A stretch of 64,000 bases of DNA, taken from NCBI RefSeq assembly GCF_900009145.1, contig NZ_LN889813.1, forward strand, positions 11,929 to 75,928, in the 5' to 3' direction. This DNA is from Planktothrix tepida PCC 9214. GTDB taxonomy: Bacteria > Cyanobacteriota > Cyanobacteriia > Cyanobacteriales > Microcoleaceae. Under the pieces are notes generated by a model. The model made no database searches. It saw only the letters and a program-made list of their open reading frames with translations, and was not told the origin of the DNA. Of the stretch, positions 28,319 to 38,091 are shown piece after piece. Position 1 is the stretch's first letter; the number at the start of each line of letters is the position of its first letter. A program made the translations under genes and the position numbers.

Positions 28319-29854
28319 TTATTTCTTCCAAGGGGCTTTGACTAAATCCCAGGTGGGGCTATTGAGGGCTAAGTCCATGTCACGGGCGAAGATCGCGAAA
28401 CCGTCATAACCGTGATAGGGGCCGGAATAATCCCAGGAGTGCATTTGGCGGAAAGGCAGTGCCATTTTCTGGAAGACATATTTTTCTTTAATTCCAGAGG
28501 CTACGAGGTCAGGTTTTAAGGCTTTAACAAATTCCTCAAATTCATAACCTGTTACGTCGTCATAAATGAGTGTGCCACCTTCGACATAGTGGGTGGTGCG
28601 TTTGTAGTCGTCATTATGACCAAACTCATAACCCGTAGAGATAATTTCCATCCCCAGATCTTTGAAGGCAGGAACAACGTGGCGAGGACGTAAGCCTCCG
28701 ACCATGAGAGCCACTTTCTTCCCTTGCAGACGGGGGCCGAATTTCTCAATAATGGCATCCGCTTGGGCTTGATAACGAGCAATAACTTCTTCTGCTTTCG
28801 CTTGGATGGTTTCGTCAAATTTAGCGGCAATGGCTCGTAAGGAGGCAGCAATTTCCGTAGGGCCAAAGAAGTTATATTCTAACCAGGGGATTCCGTAAGC
28901 TTCCTCCATGTGACGGCTGATATAGTTCATTGACCGATAGCAGTGAATCAGATTCAGCTTCACTTGAGGGGTGAGCATCATTTCTTGCAGTGTGCCATCT
29001 CCAGACCACTGAGCCACAACCCGCAAGCCAATTTCTTCTAATAAAATCCGGCTCGACCAAGCATCACCCCCGATGTTATAGTCCCCAATAATTGCCACAT
29101 CATAAGGGCCAGGTTCAAAGCTGATGGTTCCTTCTTTTTTGGCTTTATCGGCTTTCGGGAATACCCAGTCGCGGATGGTGTCATTGGCGATATGGTGTCC
29201 GAGGGATTGAGATACACCCCGGAATCCTTCGCAGCGCACAGGAACAACAGTTTTGCCTGTTTGTTTCGATTTTGTACGGGCGACGGCTTCAATATCATCC
29301 CCAATTAACCCGATGGGGCATTCAGATTGAATACTAATCCCTCGATTTAAGGGGAAGAGTTCTTCGAGTTCATCAATCAGCTTGGAAAGTTTTTTGTCAC
29401 CCCCGAAGACGATATCCCGTTCTTGGAAATCTGAGGTAAATTGCATCGTGCCAAAGGTGTCGATACCCGTTGTCCCGATGTAGTAGTTGCGACGACCTGA
29501 CCAAGAGTAATAACCGCAACCAACAGGGCCATGACTAATATGGATCATGTCTTTGATCGGCCCCCAGACCACCCCTTTCGATCCGGCGTAGGCGCAGCCT
29601 CTAGTGGTCATCACACCTGGAAGAGATTTGATATTGGACTTCACACCACAATCCGATTTACCTTCTTCATAGACATTGAGGTGTTTTTCCCGTTTTTTAC
29701 GGCTTTTTTCGGGATAGGAATCTAGGACTTCTTGAATCAGTGCTTTTGTATCAATTGGTACAGACGTGCCATGGCGCGTCTCTACATCAACCGTTGCCTC
29801 AGTTGTGGCTTCAGTGGTGGTTTCTGGATAGGTAATGGTTTCTGGAGGTGTCAT
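28319..29854 (-). CDS. nifD: Nitrogenase MoFe protein alpha subunit
   Basis: A 511-residue NifD. P-cluster Cys are in [28 protein letters not shown] and [12 protein letters not shown]; the FeMo-cofactor ligands are the Cys of [12 protein letters not shown] and the His of [13 protein letters not shown]. The N-terminus is longer than usual: between MTPPE and [17 protein letters not shown] lie about 30 residues, low-complexity Thr/Glu plus [10 protein letters not shown] (24-33), which is the translation of a 28-bp palindromic repeat. The catalytic body is unaffected and no excision element interrupts the gene. It is 124 bases downstream of nifH. Confidence 0.97.
   Translation of the reverse strand: MTPPETITYPETTTEATTEATVDVETRHGTSVPIDTKALIQEVLDSYPEKSRKKREKHLNVYEEGKSDCGVKSNIKSLPGVMTTRGCAYAGSKGVVWGPIKDMIHISHGPVGCGYYSWSGRRNYYIGTTGIDTFGTMQFTSDFQERDIVFGGDKKLSKLIDELEELFPLNRGISIQSECPIGLIGDDIEAVARTKSKQTGKTVVPVRCEGFRGVSQSLGHHIANDTIRDWVFPKADKAKKEGTISFEPGPYDVAIIGDYNIGGDAWSSRILLEEIGLRVVAQWSGDGTLQEMMLTPQVKLNLIHCYRSMNYISRHMEEAYGIPWLEYNFFGPTEIAASLRAIAAKFDETIQAKAEEVIARYQAQADAIIEKFGPRLQGKKVALMVGGLRPRHVVPAFKDLGMEIISTGYEFGHNDDYKRTTHYVEGGTLIYDDVTGYEFEEFVKALKPDLVASGIKEKYVFQKMALPFRQMHSWDYSGPYHGYDGFAIFARDMDLALNSPTWDLVKAPWKK
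29758..29785. repeat. 28-bp palindromic repeat in frame in nifD
   Basis: Half-sites GTACAGACGTGCCA and TGGCGCGTCTCTAC. Encodes NifD residues 24-33 ([10 protein letters not shown]), the same peptide as in the GAF domain at 7251. Confidence 0.93.
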
Positions 29855-29901
29855 AGGATTTCAGTATTAGAGAGTAGAGAATAAATTGCTGTTAGGAGGT
29901 A

Positions 29902-29968
29902 GGAAACAGGAGGAGATAGGAGGGAGATATCAACGGCTAATCCAAAGTTTCCTGTTTCCTGTTTCCTG
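29902..29968 (-). other. nifH-nifD intergenic hairpin with TTTCCTG repeats
   Basis: GGAAACAGGA at 29902-29911 is complementary to TCCTGTTTCC within three tandem TTTCCTG copies (29948-29968). In the mRNA this would form a stem between nifH and nifD. Such a structure could stop or stabilise part of the nifH transcript, giving more NifH than NifDK. Confidence 0.6.
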
Positions 29969-29978
29969 TTGCTTGCTG

Positions 29979-30887
<909 letters not shown>

Positions 30888-31030
30888 TTAGTTAAAAGGT
30901 TTGTTTGGATCGAGTGGTTTGTAGGTGGGTTCTTGTCAACTGCAAACCAAGCTAGGGATTCTGTTTTGGATATAAGGAACGTCACCCGGCGGCGATCGCC
31001 CTTTCGATGGATAACTCATGGCTTTTAGAC

Positions 31031-31912
31031 TTAATAAGGGTTAACGGCTTCAACGATTAAGGTGGGTAGTACCCGTTCTCGCAATTTGCCTTCAATGGCA
31101 ACTTTTAAGGTGACTAAGCTGCTGGAACAGGAACCACAAGCTCCTTGCAGAATGACTTTTACTTTGTCTCCCTCAACGTCGTATAGGGCGACATCACCGC
31201 CATCCAAAGCGAGGAAAGGTTTAATTTCGGTATCTATCACCTGTTGAATTAAGGTGATTTTTTGTAAATTCGTCAGGAGGGGTTGAGGGCTGATTTCTGG
31301 GGTAACTGGAACTTCAAAATCAGGGTTTTGCCAAACCGCAGCAATTAAATCATCAATGTCGGCCAGACAAGACGTACATCCGCCCCCCGCTTTAATGTAA
31401 TTTGTCACCTGTTCGGCATCGGTGAGTTTGTTTTCATGAATCACCTTTTTAATTCGGGTTTCGCTGATTCCGAAACAGCGGCACACCATAGCACTTTCAT
31501 CTTCTTCATGGTTAGCCAGAGGGATGCCTTTGTAGGAGAAAATCGCCGCTTCTAAGGCTTCTTGTCCCATGACCGAACAGTGCATTTTTTCTTCGGGTAA
31601 ACCTCCGAGATATTCAGCAATTTCACGGTTTGTGAGGTTTAACGCTTGATCAACGGTCATGCCAATGATGATTTCGGTTAAGGCGGAAGAAGAAGCGATC
31701 GCACTAGCACAACCAAAGGTTTGAAACCGAGCGTCTAAAATTTTATCGGTCTGTTCATCAATTTTGAGATGGAGTCTGAGGGCATCTCCACAAGCAATGC
31801 TTCCAACTTCTCCAGTGACAATTTTTAATCCAGGTTCGTTGCAATCTTCTATGGTTCCCTGATGTTGGGGATTATAGAAGAGATCCATGACTTTTTCTGT
31901 ATAGTCCCACAT
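31031..31912 (-). CDS. nifU: Fe-S cluster scaffold NifU
   Basis: A 293-residue full-length NifU with three parts: an IscU-like N-terminus (ligand Cys in GSIACGDALRL, QTFGCASAIASSSALTE and KMHCSVMGQEAL), a central [2Fe-2S] domain (VCRCFGISE ... GGGCTSCLADI) and a C-terminal Nfu domain with GACGSCSSSLVTLK. It builds clusters for NifH and NifB using sulfur from NifS, encoded immediately upstream. A heptamer repeat block separates it from nifS. Confidence 0.96.
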   Translation of the reverse strand: MWDYTEKVMDLFYNPQHQGTIEDCNEPGLKIVTGEVGSIACGDALRLHLKIDEQTDKILDARFQTFGCASAIASSSALTEIIIGMTVDQALNLTNREIAEYLGGLPEEKMHCSVMGQEALEAAIFSYKGIPLANHEEDESAMVCRCFGISETRIKKVIHENKLTDAEQVTNYIKAGGGCTSCLADIDDLIAAVWQNPDFEVPVTPEISPQPLLTNLQKITLIQQVIDTEIKPFLALDGGDVALYDVEGDKVKVILQGACGSCSSSLVTLKVAIEGKLRERVLPTLIVEAVNPY

Positions 31913-31919
31913 AAGAATT

Positions 31920-31968
31920 CAGTTATCAGTTATCAGTTATCAGTTATCAGTTGACAGTTGACAGTTGA
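31920..31968. repeat. CAGTTAT/CAGTTGA heptamer repeats (nifS-nifU gap)
   Basis: Four CAGTTAT copies are followed by three CAGTTGA copies in unbroken 7-base register, filling much of the gap upstream of nifU. The sharp switch of variant suggests stepwise expansion. Confidence 0.95.
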
Positions 31969-31995
31969 CGGTTGCCTATTGCCTATTGCCTGTCT

Positions 31996-33201
31996 TTAAC
32001 TTTGGGCAGTAGCAATTGCTTTTTCTTGTTCTTTTAACCAGGCTTCTTCGTCACTCTTGAAGGGAGATAATGCTCTTAACCGTTCTACAATTTCTGGCAT
32101 TACCTTTAATACGGTGTCAATTTCTTCATCTGTTGTATATCGAGAAAGAGAGAAGCGAATCGAACCATGTAAGACAGAATACGGTAGACCTAATGCTCTT
32201 AAAACATGGGAGGGTTCTAAGGAACCAGAGGTGCAAGCAGAACCCGAAGAAGCGCAGATTCCGTATTGATTGAGGGAGAGTAAAATTGCTTCACCTTCAA
32301 TATATTTAAACCCGATATTGCTGGTATTAGGTAAGCGTTGAATCGGATGACCATTGACTTCACAATTGGGAATTTTTGCGAGTAAACCTTGTTCTAAGCG
32401 ATCGCGCAATTGCTGTTCTTTTTTCACATCTGCCAAATGAACTAATGCTAATTCGCTGGCTTTACCGAGGGCAATAATTCCGGGTACATTTTCCGTACCC
32501 CCCCGTCGTCCCCGTTCTTGGTGTCCCCCTAACAATAACGGCCGGAAACGTACCCCTTTTCGTACATACAAAACCCCAATTCCTTTCGGTGCGTGTAGTT
32601 TGTGACCCGATAAGGTGAGTAAATCGATGGTGCTATTTTTTAGATCTAGGGGAATTTTACCAACGGCTTGCACCGCATCCACATGAAAGATTGCGCCTTT
32701 AGCTTTAACAATTTGCCCAATTTGTTCAATGGGAAAAACAACGCCTGTTTCGTTATTCGCATACATAATCGAAACAACTGCCGTACCACCCGTTAAACTA
32801 GCTTCTAATTCATCTAAGTCTAATTGTCCTTGACGATTAACTGAAAGATAGGTAACTTGATAACCTTGACTTTCTAATTGTCTGCACTGACTTAAAATTG
32901 CAGCGTGTTCAACTTCAGTCGTAATAATATGTTTTTTGTTGGGATTTGTGGCTAAGGCGGCGCGAATTGCGGTGTTATTTCCTTCTGTCCCACAACTGGT
33001 AAAAACGATTTCGGTCGGTTCTGCTCCTAATAAAGCAGCAACTTGTTCTCTGGCTTGTTTAATGGCTTTACCCACTTGTCCGCCGAAGGTGTGCATTGAA
33101 GACGGGTTGCCATAATATTGTGTCAGGAAGGGTAGCATTGCCTCAGCAACTAAGGGATCTACCTGGGTGGTGGCATTGTTATCAAGATAAATAACAGACA
33201 T
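31996..33201 (-). CDS. nifS: Cysteine desulfurase NifS
   Basis: A 401-residue PLP enzyme. It begins VIYLDNNATTQVDP; the PLP Lys is in LLTLSGHKLHAPKGIGVLY near residue 202 and the catalytic Cys in CASSGSACTSGSLEPSHVL near 327. It supplies sulfur to NifU. GGAG lies shortly upstream of the start. It follows nifB by only 41 bases; the fdxN ferredoxin gene that most cyanobacteria have here is missing. Confidence 0.96.
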   Translation of the reverse strand: MSVIYLDNNATTQVDPLVAEAMLPFLTQYYGNPSSMHTFGGQVGKAIKQAREQVAALLGAEPTEIVFTSCGTEGNNTAIRAALATNPNKKHIITTEVEHAAILSQCRQLESQGYQVTYLSVNRQGQLDLDELEASLTGGTAVVSIMYANNETGVVFPIEQIGQIVKAKGAIFHVDAVQAVGKIPLDLKNSTIDLLTLSGHKLHAPKGIGVLYVRKGVRFRPLLLGGHQERGRRGGTENVPGIIALGKASELALVHLADVKKEQQLRDRLEQGLLAKIPNCEVNGHPIQRLPNTSNIGFKYIEGEAILLSLNQYGICASSGSACTSGSLEPSHVLRALGLPYSVLHGSIRFSLSRYTTDEEIDTVLKVMPEIVERLRALSPFKSDEEAWLKEQEKAIATAQS

Positions 33202-33242
33202 GAGACGACTCCAATAAAGGGCGGCTGATGGAAGTTAAGAAA

Positions 33243-34718
33243 TTACGGATTGGCTAAGATAGAATCGCTACAAACTTGCAGAGAAAACCATTTGTGGTAA
33301 TATTCTGTGACTGCTTTTTCAATCACATCGTAGACTTCTATCGCTTCAATTCCGGCTTGTTTCAATTGTTCTTGAGGACAGTGACCAATCTTAGAAACCA
33401 GAACCGCCGTGCAACCTTCTAACATTTTTAAAATATTGTCGAGAGAATCTTCCTCGCCATAGCCTCCATGACAATATTGTTCAACTTTACGGTGTCCGAC
33501 AAATTTAGCTTCGTTGGCATCCACTTCATAAATCATGAATTCTCTGGCATGACCGAAGTGTTGATTCACTAAACCACCGCCTTTGGTGGCAATAGCAACT
33601 AAAATTTTAGGAGAATTGGCAACTTTCTTGTGGGCTTTTGCAGTTTTGACTGTTCTTTGTTCGGCTTGAACTTGATCAATGGCTGCATGGACTTCTTGCC
33701 GTGTTTCTAAATTATATTCGGGTGTCATGTCTAGGAATTTGTCTTTGGTAAATTCCTGGCTGCGGTCTTCCCCTAAAAGTCCAACGGCATCAGCGCGACA
33801 CTGGCGACAATGGCGCATCATCTTCATGTTGCCGGAACATTGATCTTGAACTGCCTTCAGTTCTTTAGGGGTTGGCCCTCGTTGACCATTTAAACCAAAG
33901 TAAGTGCCATGTTCGGGTGCGGAAATCAGGGGCATAATATTATGGAGAAAGGCTCCTTTTTCCCGAATCACTCGGTTAACTTCGGGGAGATGTTGATCAT
34001 TAATCCCCGGAATCATAACAGAATTAACTTTACAGAGAATATCTGCTGCTTTTAAGGCTTCTAAGCTTTCCATCTGCCGTTCGTGCAGAATTTTGGCGGC
34101 TTCAATGCCTGTATAGCGTTTGCGATTATAACGAATCCAAGGATAAATTTTAACCCCAATTTCTGGGTCAACCATATTAATGGTTAGAGTTACATGATCA
34201 ATATTCAGTTGTTTAATTTGATCAATATAGTCAGGTAACATTAAGCCATTGGTTGACAGACATAGCTTAATATCCGGGGCTTTTTCGGCAATGAGTTCAA
34301 AAGTGCGGAAGGTGTGCTTCGGGTTTGCCAAGGGATCGCCAGGGCCAGCAATGCCTAAAACTGTCATTTGGGGAATTTTTCCCGCAATTACCAGCACCTT
34401 ATGGGCGGCTTCTTCGGGGGTCAGCAGTTCACTAACAACACCAGGGCGGCTTTCGTTCGCACAGTCATATTTGCGGTTGCAGTAGTTACATTGAATATTG
34501 CAAGCTGGAGCAACAGCAACGTGCATTCTAGCGTAATGATGGTGTGCTTCTTCGCTATAGCAGGGATGCTTGGCGATGCGCTGTTGGATTTTTTCGTCTA
34601 CGGTCGTTTCAGAAGAAGATGAACTGCAACCACAGGAGCCGGACTTTTGGGATGTGGGAAGGGCATCGGGTTGCGCTTTCGCTTCTAGTTTCGAGAGAAG
34701 TTCTGTAGTAGGTGACAT
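33243..34718 (-). CDS. nifB: FeMo-cofactor precursor synthase NifB
   Basis: About 491 residues from ATG 34718; the longer frame from 34766 adds 16 residues not seen in NifB. The radical-SAM site is [14 protein letters not shown] near residue 75, with [12 protein letters not shown] and [13 protein letters not shown] downstream. Accessory Cys lie near the N-terminus ([21 protein letters not shown]) and in [19 protein letters not shown]. The C-terminal 110 residues form a NifX-like domain ([20 protein letters not shown]). It makes NifB-co, the committed step of cofactor assembly. It is the first gene of the long minus-strand nif run. Confidence 0.96.
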   Translation of the reverse strand: MSPTTELLSKLEAKAQPDALPTSQKSGSCGCSSSSSETTVDEKIQQRIAKHPCYSEEAHHHYARMHVAVAPACNIQCNYCNRKYDCANESRPGVVSELLTPEEAAHKVLVIAGKIPQMTVLGIAGPGDPLANPKHTFRTFELIAEKAPDIKLCLSTNGLMLPDYIDQIKQLNIDHVTLTINMVDPEIGVKIYPWIRYNRKRYTGIEAAKILHERQMESLEALKAADILCKVNSVMIPGINDQHLPEVNRVIREKGAFLHNIMPLISAPEHGTYFGLNGQRGPTPKELKAVQDQCSGNMKMMRHCRQCRADAVGLLGEDRSQEFTKDKFLDMTPEYNLETRQEVHAAIDQVQAEQRTVKTAKAHKKVANSPKILVAIATKGGGLVNQHFGHAREFMIYEVDANEAKFVGHRKVEQYCHGGYGEEDSLDNILKMLEGCTAVLVSKIGHCPQEQLKQAGIEAIEVYDVIEKAVTEYYHKWFSLQVCSDSILANP

Positions 34719-34940
34719 CGAAATCCGTAAGTCTAATAACGAACTGATTAATCGACGTAAGAACACTTATCGGTCAAGAAGCTAAGGTTGCCTTCTGAGT
34801 CGTGGACTTAAGTGCCTGACGTTATTGGATTTATAGCAGCCACCGTTTTAGGGGTTTGAGTTGTTCCCCCAGTTCAGATTTATTGAAATAATTGGAATTC
34901 TACTCAAGGCTTCAAAGCCCCTCTATATCAGGATCGAAAA

Positions 34941-34995
34941 AATATTTTGGGTATGGGGTACGAGTATTTTTTAGGGGGGGGATGAGTATTTTTGG
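34941..34995 (-). promoter_or_regulatory. 22-bp-phased array facing nifB
   Basis: On the minus strand this reads AAAAATACTCATCCCCCCC, then TAAAAAATACTCGTACCCC. The two TACTC cores (34983-34988 and 34961-34966) are exactly 22 bp apart, each with an A-tract before and a C-tract after. It lies about 250 bases upstream of the nifB start. Confidence 0.6.
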
Positions 34996-35323
34996 CATTA
35001 GGGACTGGAATTCTCCCTACTCACACCCAAACCCAATCTAGGAGTAGCTTTGAGGACATTTACACCCCCTTTTTTTGAGTCGGAAGTTTGTACTCAAAAA
35101 CTACTCAATTAAGCTGAAATAGTTGGATAACTATCCCAACATTTCTGAAGACTATTAATTTTGTATCTAAGTTATCACTTTGATTTTTCAAATGGTAGTT
35201 ATCGTAACAAAAATTTTATATTTGCTTAATCTCTTATCGCTCTGATTATGTCAGCTTATCAATGTAAAACTACTCAAGCTAAAATAGCTGAACCCTAACT
35301 ATAGAAAGGCTTTCAATGAGTAC

Positions 35324-35393
35324 AAAAAAATACTCAAGCCCCCCTAAAAAAATACTCACCCCTAACCCGAAAAATACTAGCACCCCTATCCCC
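35324..35393 (+). promoter_or_regulatory. 22-bp-phased array facing cysE/nifP
   Basis: Three units: AAAAAAATACTCAAGCCCCC, AAAAAAATACTCACCCC and AAAAATACTAGCACCCC. The cores at 35331, 35353 and 35375 are exactly 22 bp apart. A TGAGTA in the opposite sense (35317) precedes the first. The array is an inverted near-copy of the one facing nifB and lies about 150-200 bases before the cysE start. Confidence 0.65.
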
Positions 35394-35524
35394 AAAAGAT
35401 TTTTTTTAGCCTGATTTCACTGGGTTTAAAACACTTGAGTACAAACTTAATAAATTATAGTAATTTCAACCTGGGGATTAGGGCTGATTATGGCAAAGAG
35501 CATCTGCTATAAGCAGGAAAACAA

Positions 35525-36370
35525 ATGGTATTGCTTCCGCTCTCTCCTCCACCAATGCTGCAACTTCTAACTCGTTTACCTCCTGAGAAAGTGTTCCCAC
35601 TCCTTCCTTTGCAGACCCAGGGAGCCCGGAAATCAGCCGTTAACAGTAATCCGAAATCAGAAACAAACTTGATAGCAAAAGAACCTGGTTCTGAAAATCT
35701 GTTAACAACCCTATGGGCTGATTTCCAAATTATTTTTGAACGTGACCCCGCCGCCGAGAGCAGATTAGAAGTGCTATTTTGTTATCCGGGTTTTCACGCT
35801 CTGTGTTTATATCGCCTAGCCCACAGTTTGCATCAATACCAAGTTCCTTTTCTTCCCCGGTTCATTTCCCATATTGCTCGATTTTTAACCGGAATTGAAA
35901 TTCACCCCGGTGCGGTCATTGGTAAAGGAGCTTTTATTGATCATGGTTTGGGGGTTGTCATTGGTGAAACCGCAATCATTGGAGAGAATGTCCTGATTTA
36001 CCAAGGTGTAACTTTGGGGGGGACGGGGAAAGAAACGGGTAAACGCCACCCCACTTTAGGCAATCAGGTTGTGGTCGGTGCAGGGGCAAAAATTTTAGGC
36101 AATCTTCACATTGGGGATCAGGTTCGCATTGGTGCGGGCTCAATTGTGTTACAAAACGTTCCGGCGGACTGTACTGTTGTGGGTGTCCCTGGACGAATTG
36201 TTTCTAAACCCGGTAAAGGCTGCCCTTTGGAACATGGGATCTTACCCGACCCAGAAGCTGCTGCCATTCGTTCCCTTATAGTGCGGATTGAGAAATTAGA
36301 ACAGCAAGTTCAGCAGTTTGCTCCCACAGGCAAGATGCCTGTTCCACTTTCAAAATTTCCCATTCCCTAG
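35525..36370 (+). CDS. cysE: Serine O-acetyltransferase of the nif cluster (NifP)
   Basis: A 281-residue serine acetyltransferase. The hexapeptide left-handed beta-helix covers about residues 125-225 (GAVIGKGAFIDHGLGVVIGE, ENVLIYQGVTLGGTGKETGKRHP). The active-site His lies in AFIDHG. It makes O-acetylserine for cysteine supply to NifS. A preceding AGGAAAACAA supports ATG 35525. The N-terminal 45 residues are Pro- and Leu-rich and lack clear homology. The last 14 residues or so are encoded by a palindromic repeat, so the tail is probably not functional. It heads the plus-strand nif run. Confidence 0.9.
   Translation: MVLLPLSPPPMLQLLTRLPPEKVFPLLPLQTQGARKSAVNSNPKSETNLIAKEPGSENLLTTLWADFQIIFERDPAAESRLEVLFCYPGFHALCLYRLAHSLHQYQVPFLPRFISHIARFLTGIEIHPGAVIGKGAFIDHGLGVVIGETAIIGENVLIYQGVTLGGTGKETGKRHPTLGNQVVVGAGAKILGNLHIGDQVRIGAGSIVLQNVPADCTVVGVPGRIVSKPGKGCPLEHGILPDPEAAAIRSLIVRIEKLEQQVQQFAPTGKMPVPLSKFPIP
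36326..36347. repeat. AACAGGC-type palindrome in the 3' end of cysE
   Basis: ACAGGCAAGATGCCTGT is a palindrome, followed by TCCAC as in the nifD-nifK gap copy. It is translated as TGKMPVP in the CysE tail. Confidence 0.88.
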
Positions 36371-36428
36371 TGGCTTGTGTCTCACCTCGCCCTAAAGAAA
36401 ACCGTCAACGATTAAGGAGCTATTGATT

Positions 36429-36566
36429 ATGATTAGTGTTGCTTGTTCAGCCGCTTATCTACTGTTTTGGGCGTTCATCTATGAACGGATGGTTGCAAAA
36501 ATCATGAATGATCTTGAGCTTCCCATTAAAAAGCCGAAATCTTCTCCAAAGCCGACGCACATTTAA
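36429..36566 (+). CDS. Small membrane protein between nifP and nifV (45 aa)
   Basis: ATG 36429 has AAGGAG nine bases upstream and the frame ends at TAA 36566. The peptide starts with a hydrophobic helix (MISVACSAAYLLFWAFIYE) and ends with a basic, Pro-rich tail (PIKKPKSSPKPTHI). It would be a single-pass membrane protein with a positive cytoplasmic tail. It lies in the plus-strand nif run, 58 bases after cysE. I do not recognise a family. The ribosome site and operon position make it more likely real than not. Confidence 0.55.
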   Translation: MISVACSAAYLLFWAFIYERMVAKIMNDLELPIKKPKSSPKPTHI

Positions 36567-36647
36567 TCGAGATTGTACCCGAATCGAAGTTAGTATCGGG
36601 TGAGGATTTTTCGAGCAAAAAGCTTCATCCTTTCCGACCGAGTAAAT

Positions 36648-36679
36648 CCAAAATCTAAAGTCTAAAATCTAAAATCTAA
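36648..36679. repeat. AATCTAA short tandem repeat before nifV
   Basis: Four imperfect 7-base copies (AAATCTA, AAGTCTA, AAATCTA, AAATCTA) end just before the nifV ribosome site. Confidence 0.8.
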
Positions 36680-36703
36680 ATGACCATGAGGAGCAGAATT
36701 AAT

Positions 36704-37825
36704 ATGAATCAAGTTATTATTAATGACACCACACTCCGAGATGGTGAACAAGCGGCGGGTGTTGCCTTTACCCTAGAAGAAAAAATCCTGATCGCTTTGC
36801 TTTTGGATATGATGGGAGTCCAAGAATTAGAAGTGGGAATTCCTGCTATGGGGCTGGAAGAACAAAAAGCGATCGCTCGGATTTTAAGCTTAGGTTTAAA
36901 TGCTCAAATTCTAGGCTGGAACCGTGCAGTTATAAGTGATATTGAAGCATCAATTGCTTGTGGTTTGAAGCGGGTTCATATTTCAATTCCGGTTTCAAAC
37001 ATTCAAATTGATGCTAAATTTCAAGGGCAATGGCGACGAGTTTTAGCTCAACTTCGAGATACTGTTAGCTTTGCGGTTGATCAAGGGTTATATGTATCTA
37101 TTGGGGGAGAAGATTCTTCACGAGCGGATGAAAATTTTCTCCTAGATGTTGCCCTTTATTCAGAAGAATTAGGCGCTTCACGGTTTCGATTCTGTGATAC
37201 TGTTGGAATCTTAGATCCCTTTGGCACTCACAGAAAGGTTAGTGAACTGGTTTCACTATTAGAAATTCCTGTGGAAATGCACACCCATAATGATTTAGGG
37301 ATGGCAACCGCTAATGCGATCGCCGGAGTAATTGCGGGTGCAACTTCTGTGAATACAACTGTAAATGGATTAGGTGAAAGATCGGGTAATGCGGCATTAG
37401 AAGAAGTCGTTATGGCACTTAAACAAGTGTATAATCTTGACTTAGGAATCGATACTCACCATTTCCAAGAACTCTCACAATTTGTTGAAAAAGCATCGGG
37501 CGGTGTTGTTCCTCCTTGGAAAGCGATCGTTGGTAAAAATGCCTTTGCTCATGAAGCTGGAATTCATGCTCATGGGGTTCTCAAAAATCCCTTTACCTAT
37601 GAACCGTTTGCACCTCAAGAAGTTGGCGGAGAACGACGGTTAGCGATCGGTAAACATTCAGGACGACATCTACTGTTTGATGTTCTAGAAAATCATGGGA
37701 TTTATCTTAATTCCGATGAAACCCAAGGGATTTTAGAACAGGTTAGAAATTTTTCTGTACAAGTGAAACGGGATTTAACTGTACAGGAATTAGTGAATTT
37801 AGCAACAGAACGGAGGAGTGCTTAA
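36704..37825 (+). CDS. nifV: Homocitrate synthase NifV
   Basis: About 373 residues from ATG 36704, chosen because GAGGAG sits ten bases upstream; a frame from 36680 would overlap that site. [18 protein letters not shown], the catalytic HexH-type metal site in [18 protein letters not shown] near residue 198 and [17 protein letters not shown] near 280 are diagnostic. It condenses acetyl-CoA and 2-oxoglutarate to homocitrate, the organic ligand of FeMo-cofactor. The stop overlaps the nifZ start (TAATG). Confidence 0.95.
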   Translation: MNQVIINDTTLRDGEQAAGVAFTLEEKILIALLLDMMGVQELEVGIPAMGLEEQKAIARILSLGLNAQILGWNRAVISDIEASIACGLKRVHISIPVSNIQIDAKFQGQWRRVLAQLRDTVSFAVDQGLYVSIGGEDSSRADENFLLDVALYSEELGASRFRFCDTVGILDPFGTHRKVSELVSLLEIPVEMHTHNDLGMATANAIAGVIAGATSVNTTVNGLGERSGNAALEEVVMALKQVYNLDLGIDTHHFQELSQFVEKASGGVVPPWKAIVGKNAFAHEAGIHAHGVLKNPFTYEPFAPQEVGGERRLAIGKHSGRHLLFDVLENHGIYLNSDETQGILEQVRNFSVQVKRDLTVQELVNLATERRSA

Positions 37826-38091
37826 TGCAGTTAGATGAACTGGAGTTAAATTGTCCCCCTGTCTTTGAAATTAACCAAAAAGTCCGAACTCGCAAATTAA
37901 TTCGGAATGATGGCACTTTTCCCGGTCAGGATATCGGCGCAACCCTTGCCAAAAAAGGTGAAATTGGTTATGTCGTTGGGATTGGAACTTATTTACAAAC
38001 CTCTTATATTTATGCTGTGCATTTTTTAGAAAGAGGGTTTATTGTTGGTTGCAAAAAAAAAGAATTAGAAGAGGTTGAAGAAGTTTCATGA
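37825..38091 (+). CDS. nifZ: NifZ
   Basis: An 88-residue NifZ: FEINQKVRTRKLIRNDGTFPG, then GEIGYVVGIGTYLQTSYIYAVHFLERGFIVGC. NifZ helps mature the P-cluster of the MoFe protein. Its start overlaps the nifV stop by one base and its stop overlaps nifT (ATGA), so the three are translationally coupled. Confidence 0.93.
   Translation: MQLDELELNCPPVFEINQKVRTRKLIRNDGTFPGQDIGATLAKKGEIGYVVGIGTYLQTSYIYAVHFLERGFIVGCKKKELEEVEEVS

Larger units (their letters stand above)
34719..35524. promoter_or_regulatory. nifB / cysE(nifP) divergent control region
   Basis: 806 bases without a gene. They contain ten or more TACTCA or TGAGTA elements, at 34901, 34983, 35018, 35091, 35102, 35271, 35317, 35331, 35353 and 35436 and a variant at 34961. 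Two A-tract/C-rich arrays (separate entries) are arranged as inverted copies, one nearer each gene. In Leptolyngbya boryana the activator CnfR acts on the nifB and nifP promoters; cnfR is encoded here at 39977. The elements are thus candidate CnfR sites. Confidence 0.7.

Noticed and set aside
28319..29854. Possible nifD excision element as in heterocyst formers
   Set aside because: nifD is a single intact frame with no xisA-type recombinase nearby.
33202..33242. Hidden fdxN between nifB and nifS
   Set aside because: Only 41 bases are present and they encode nothing.
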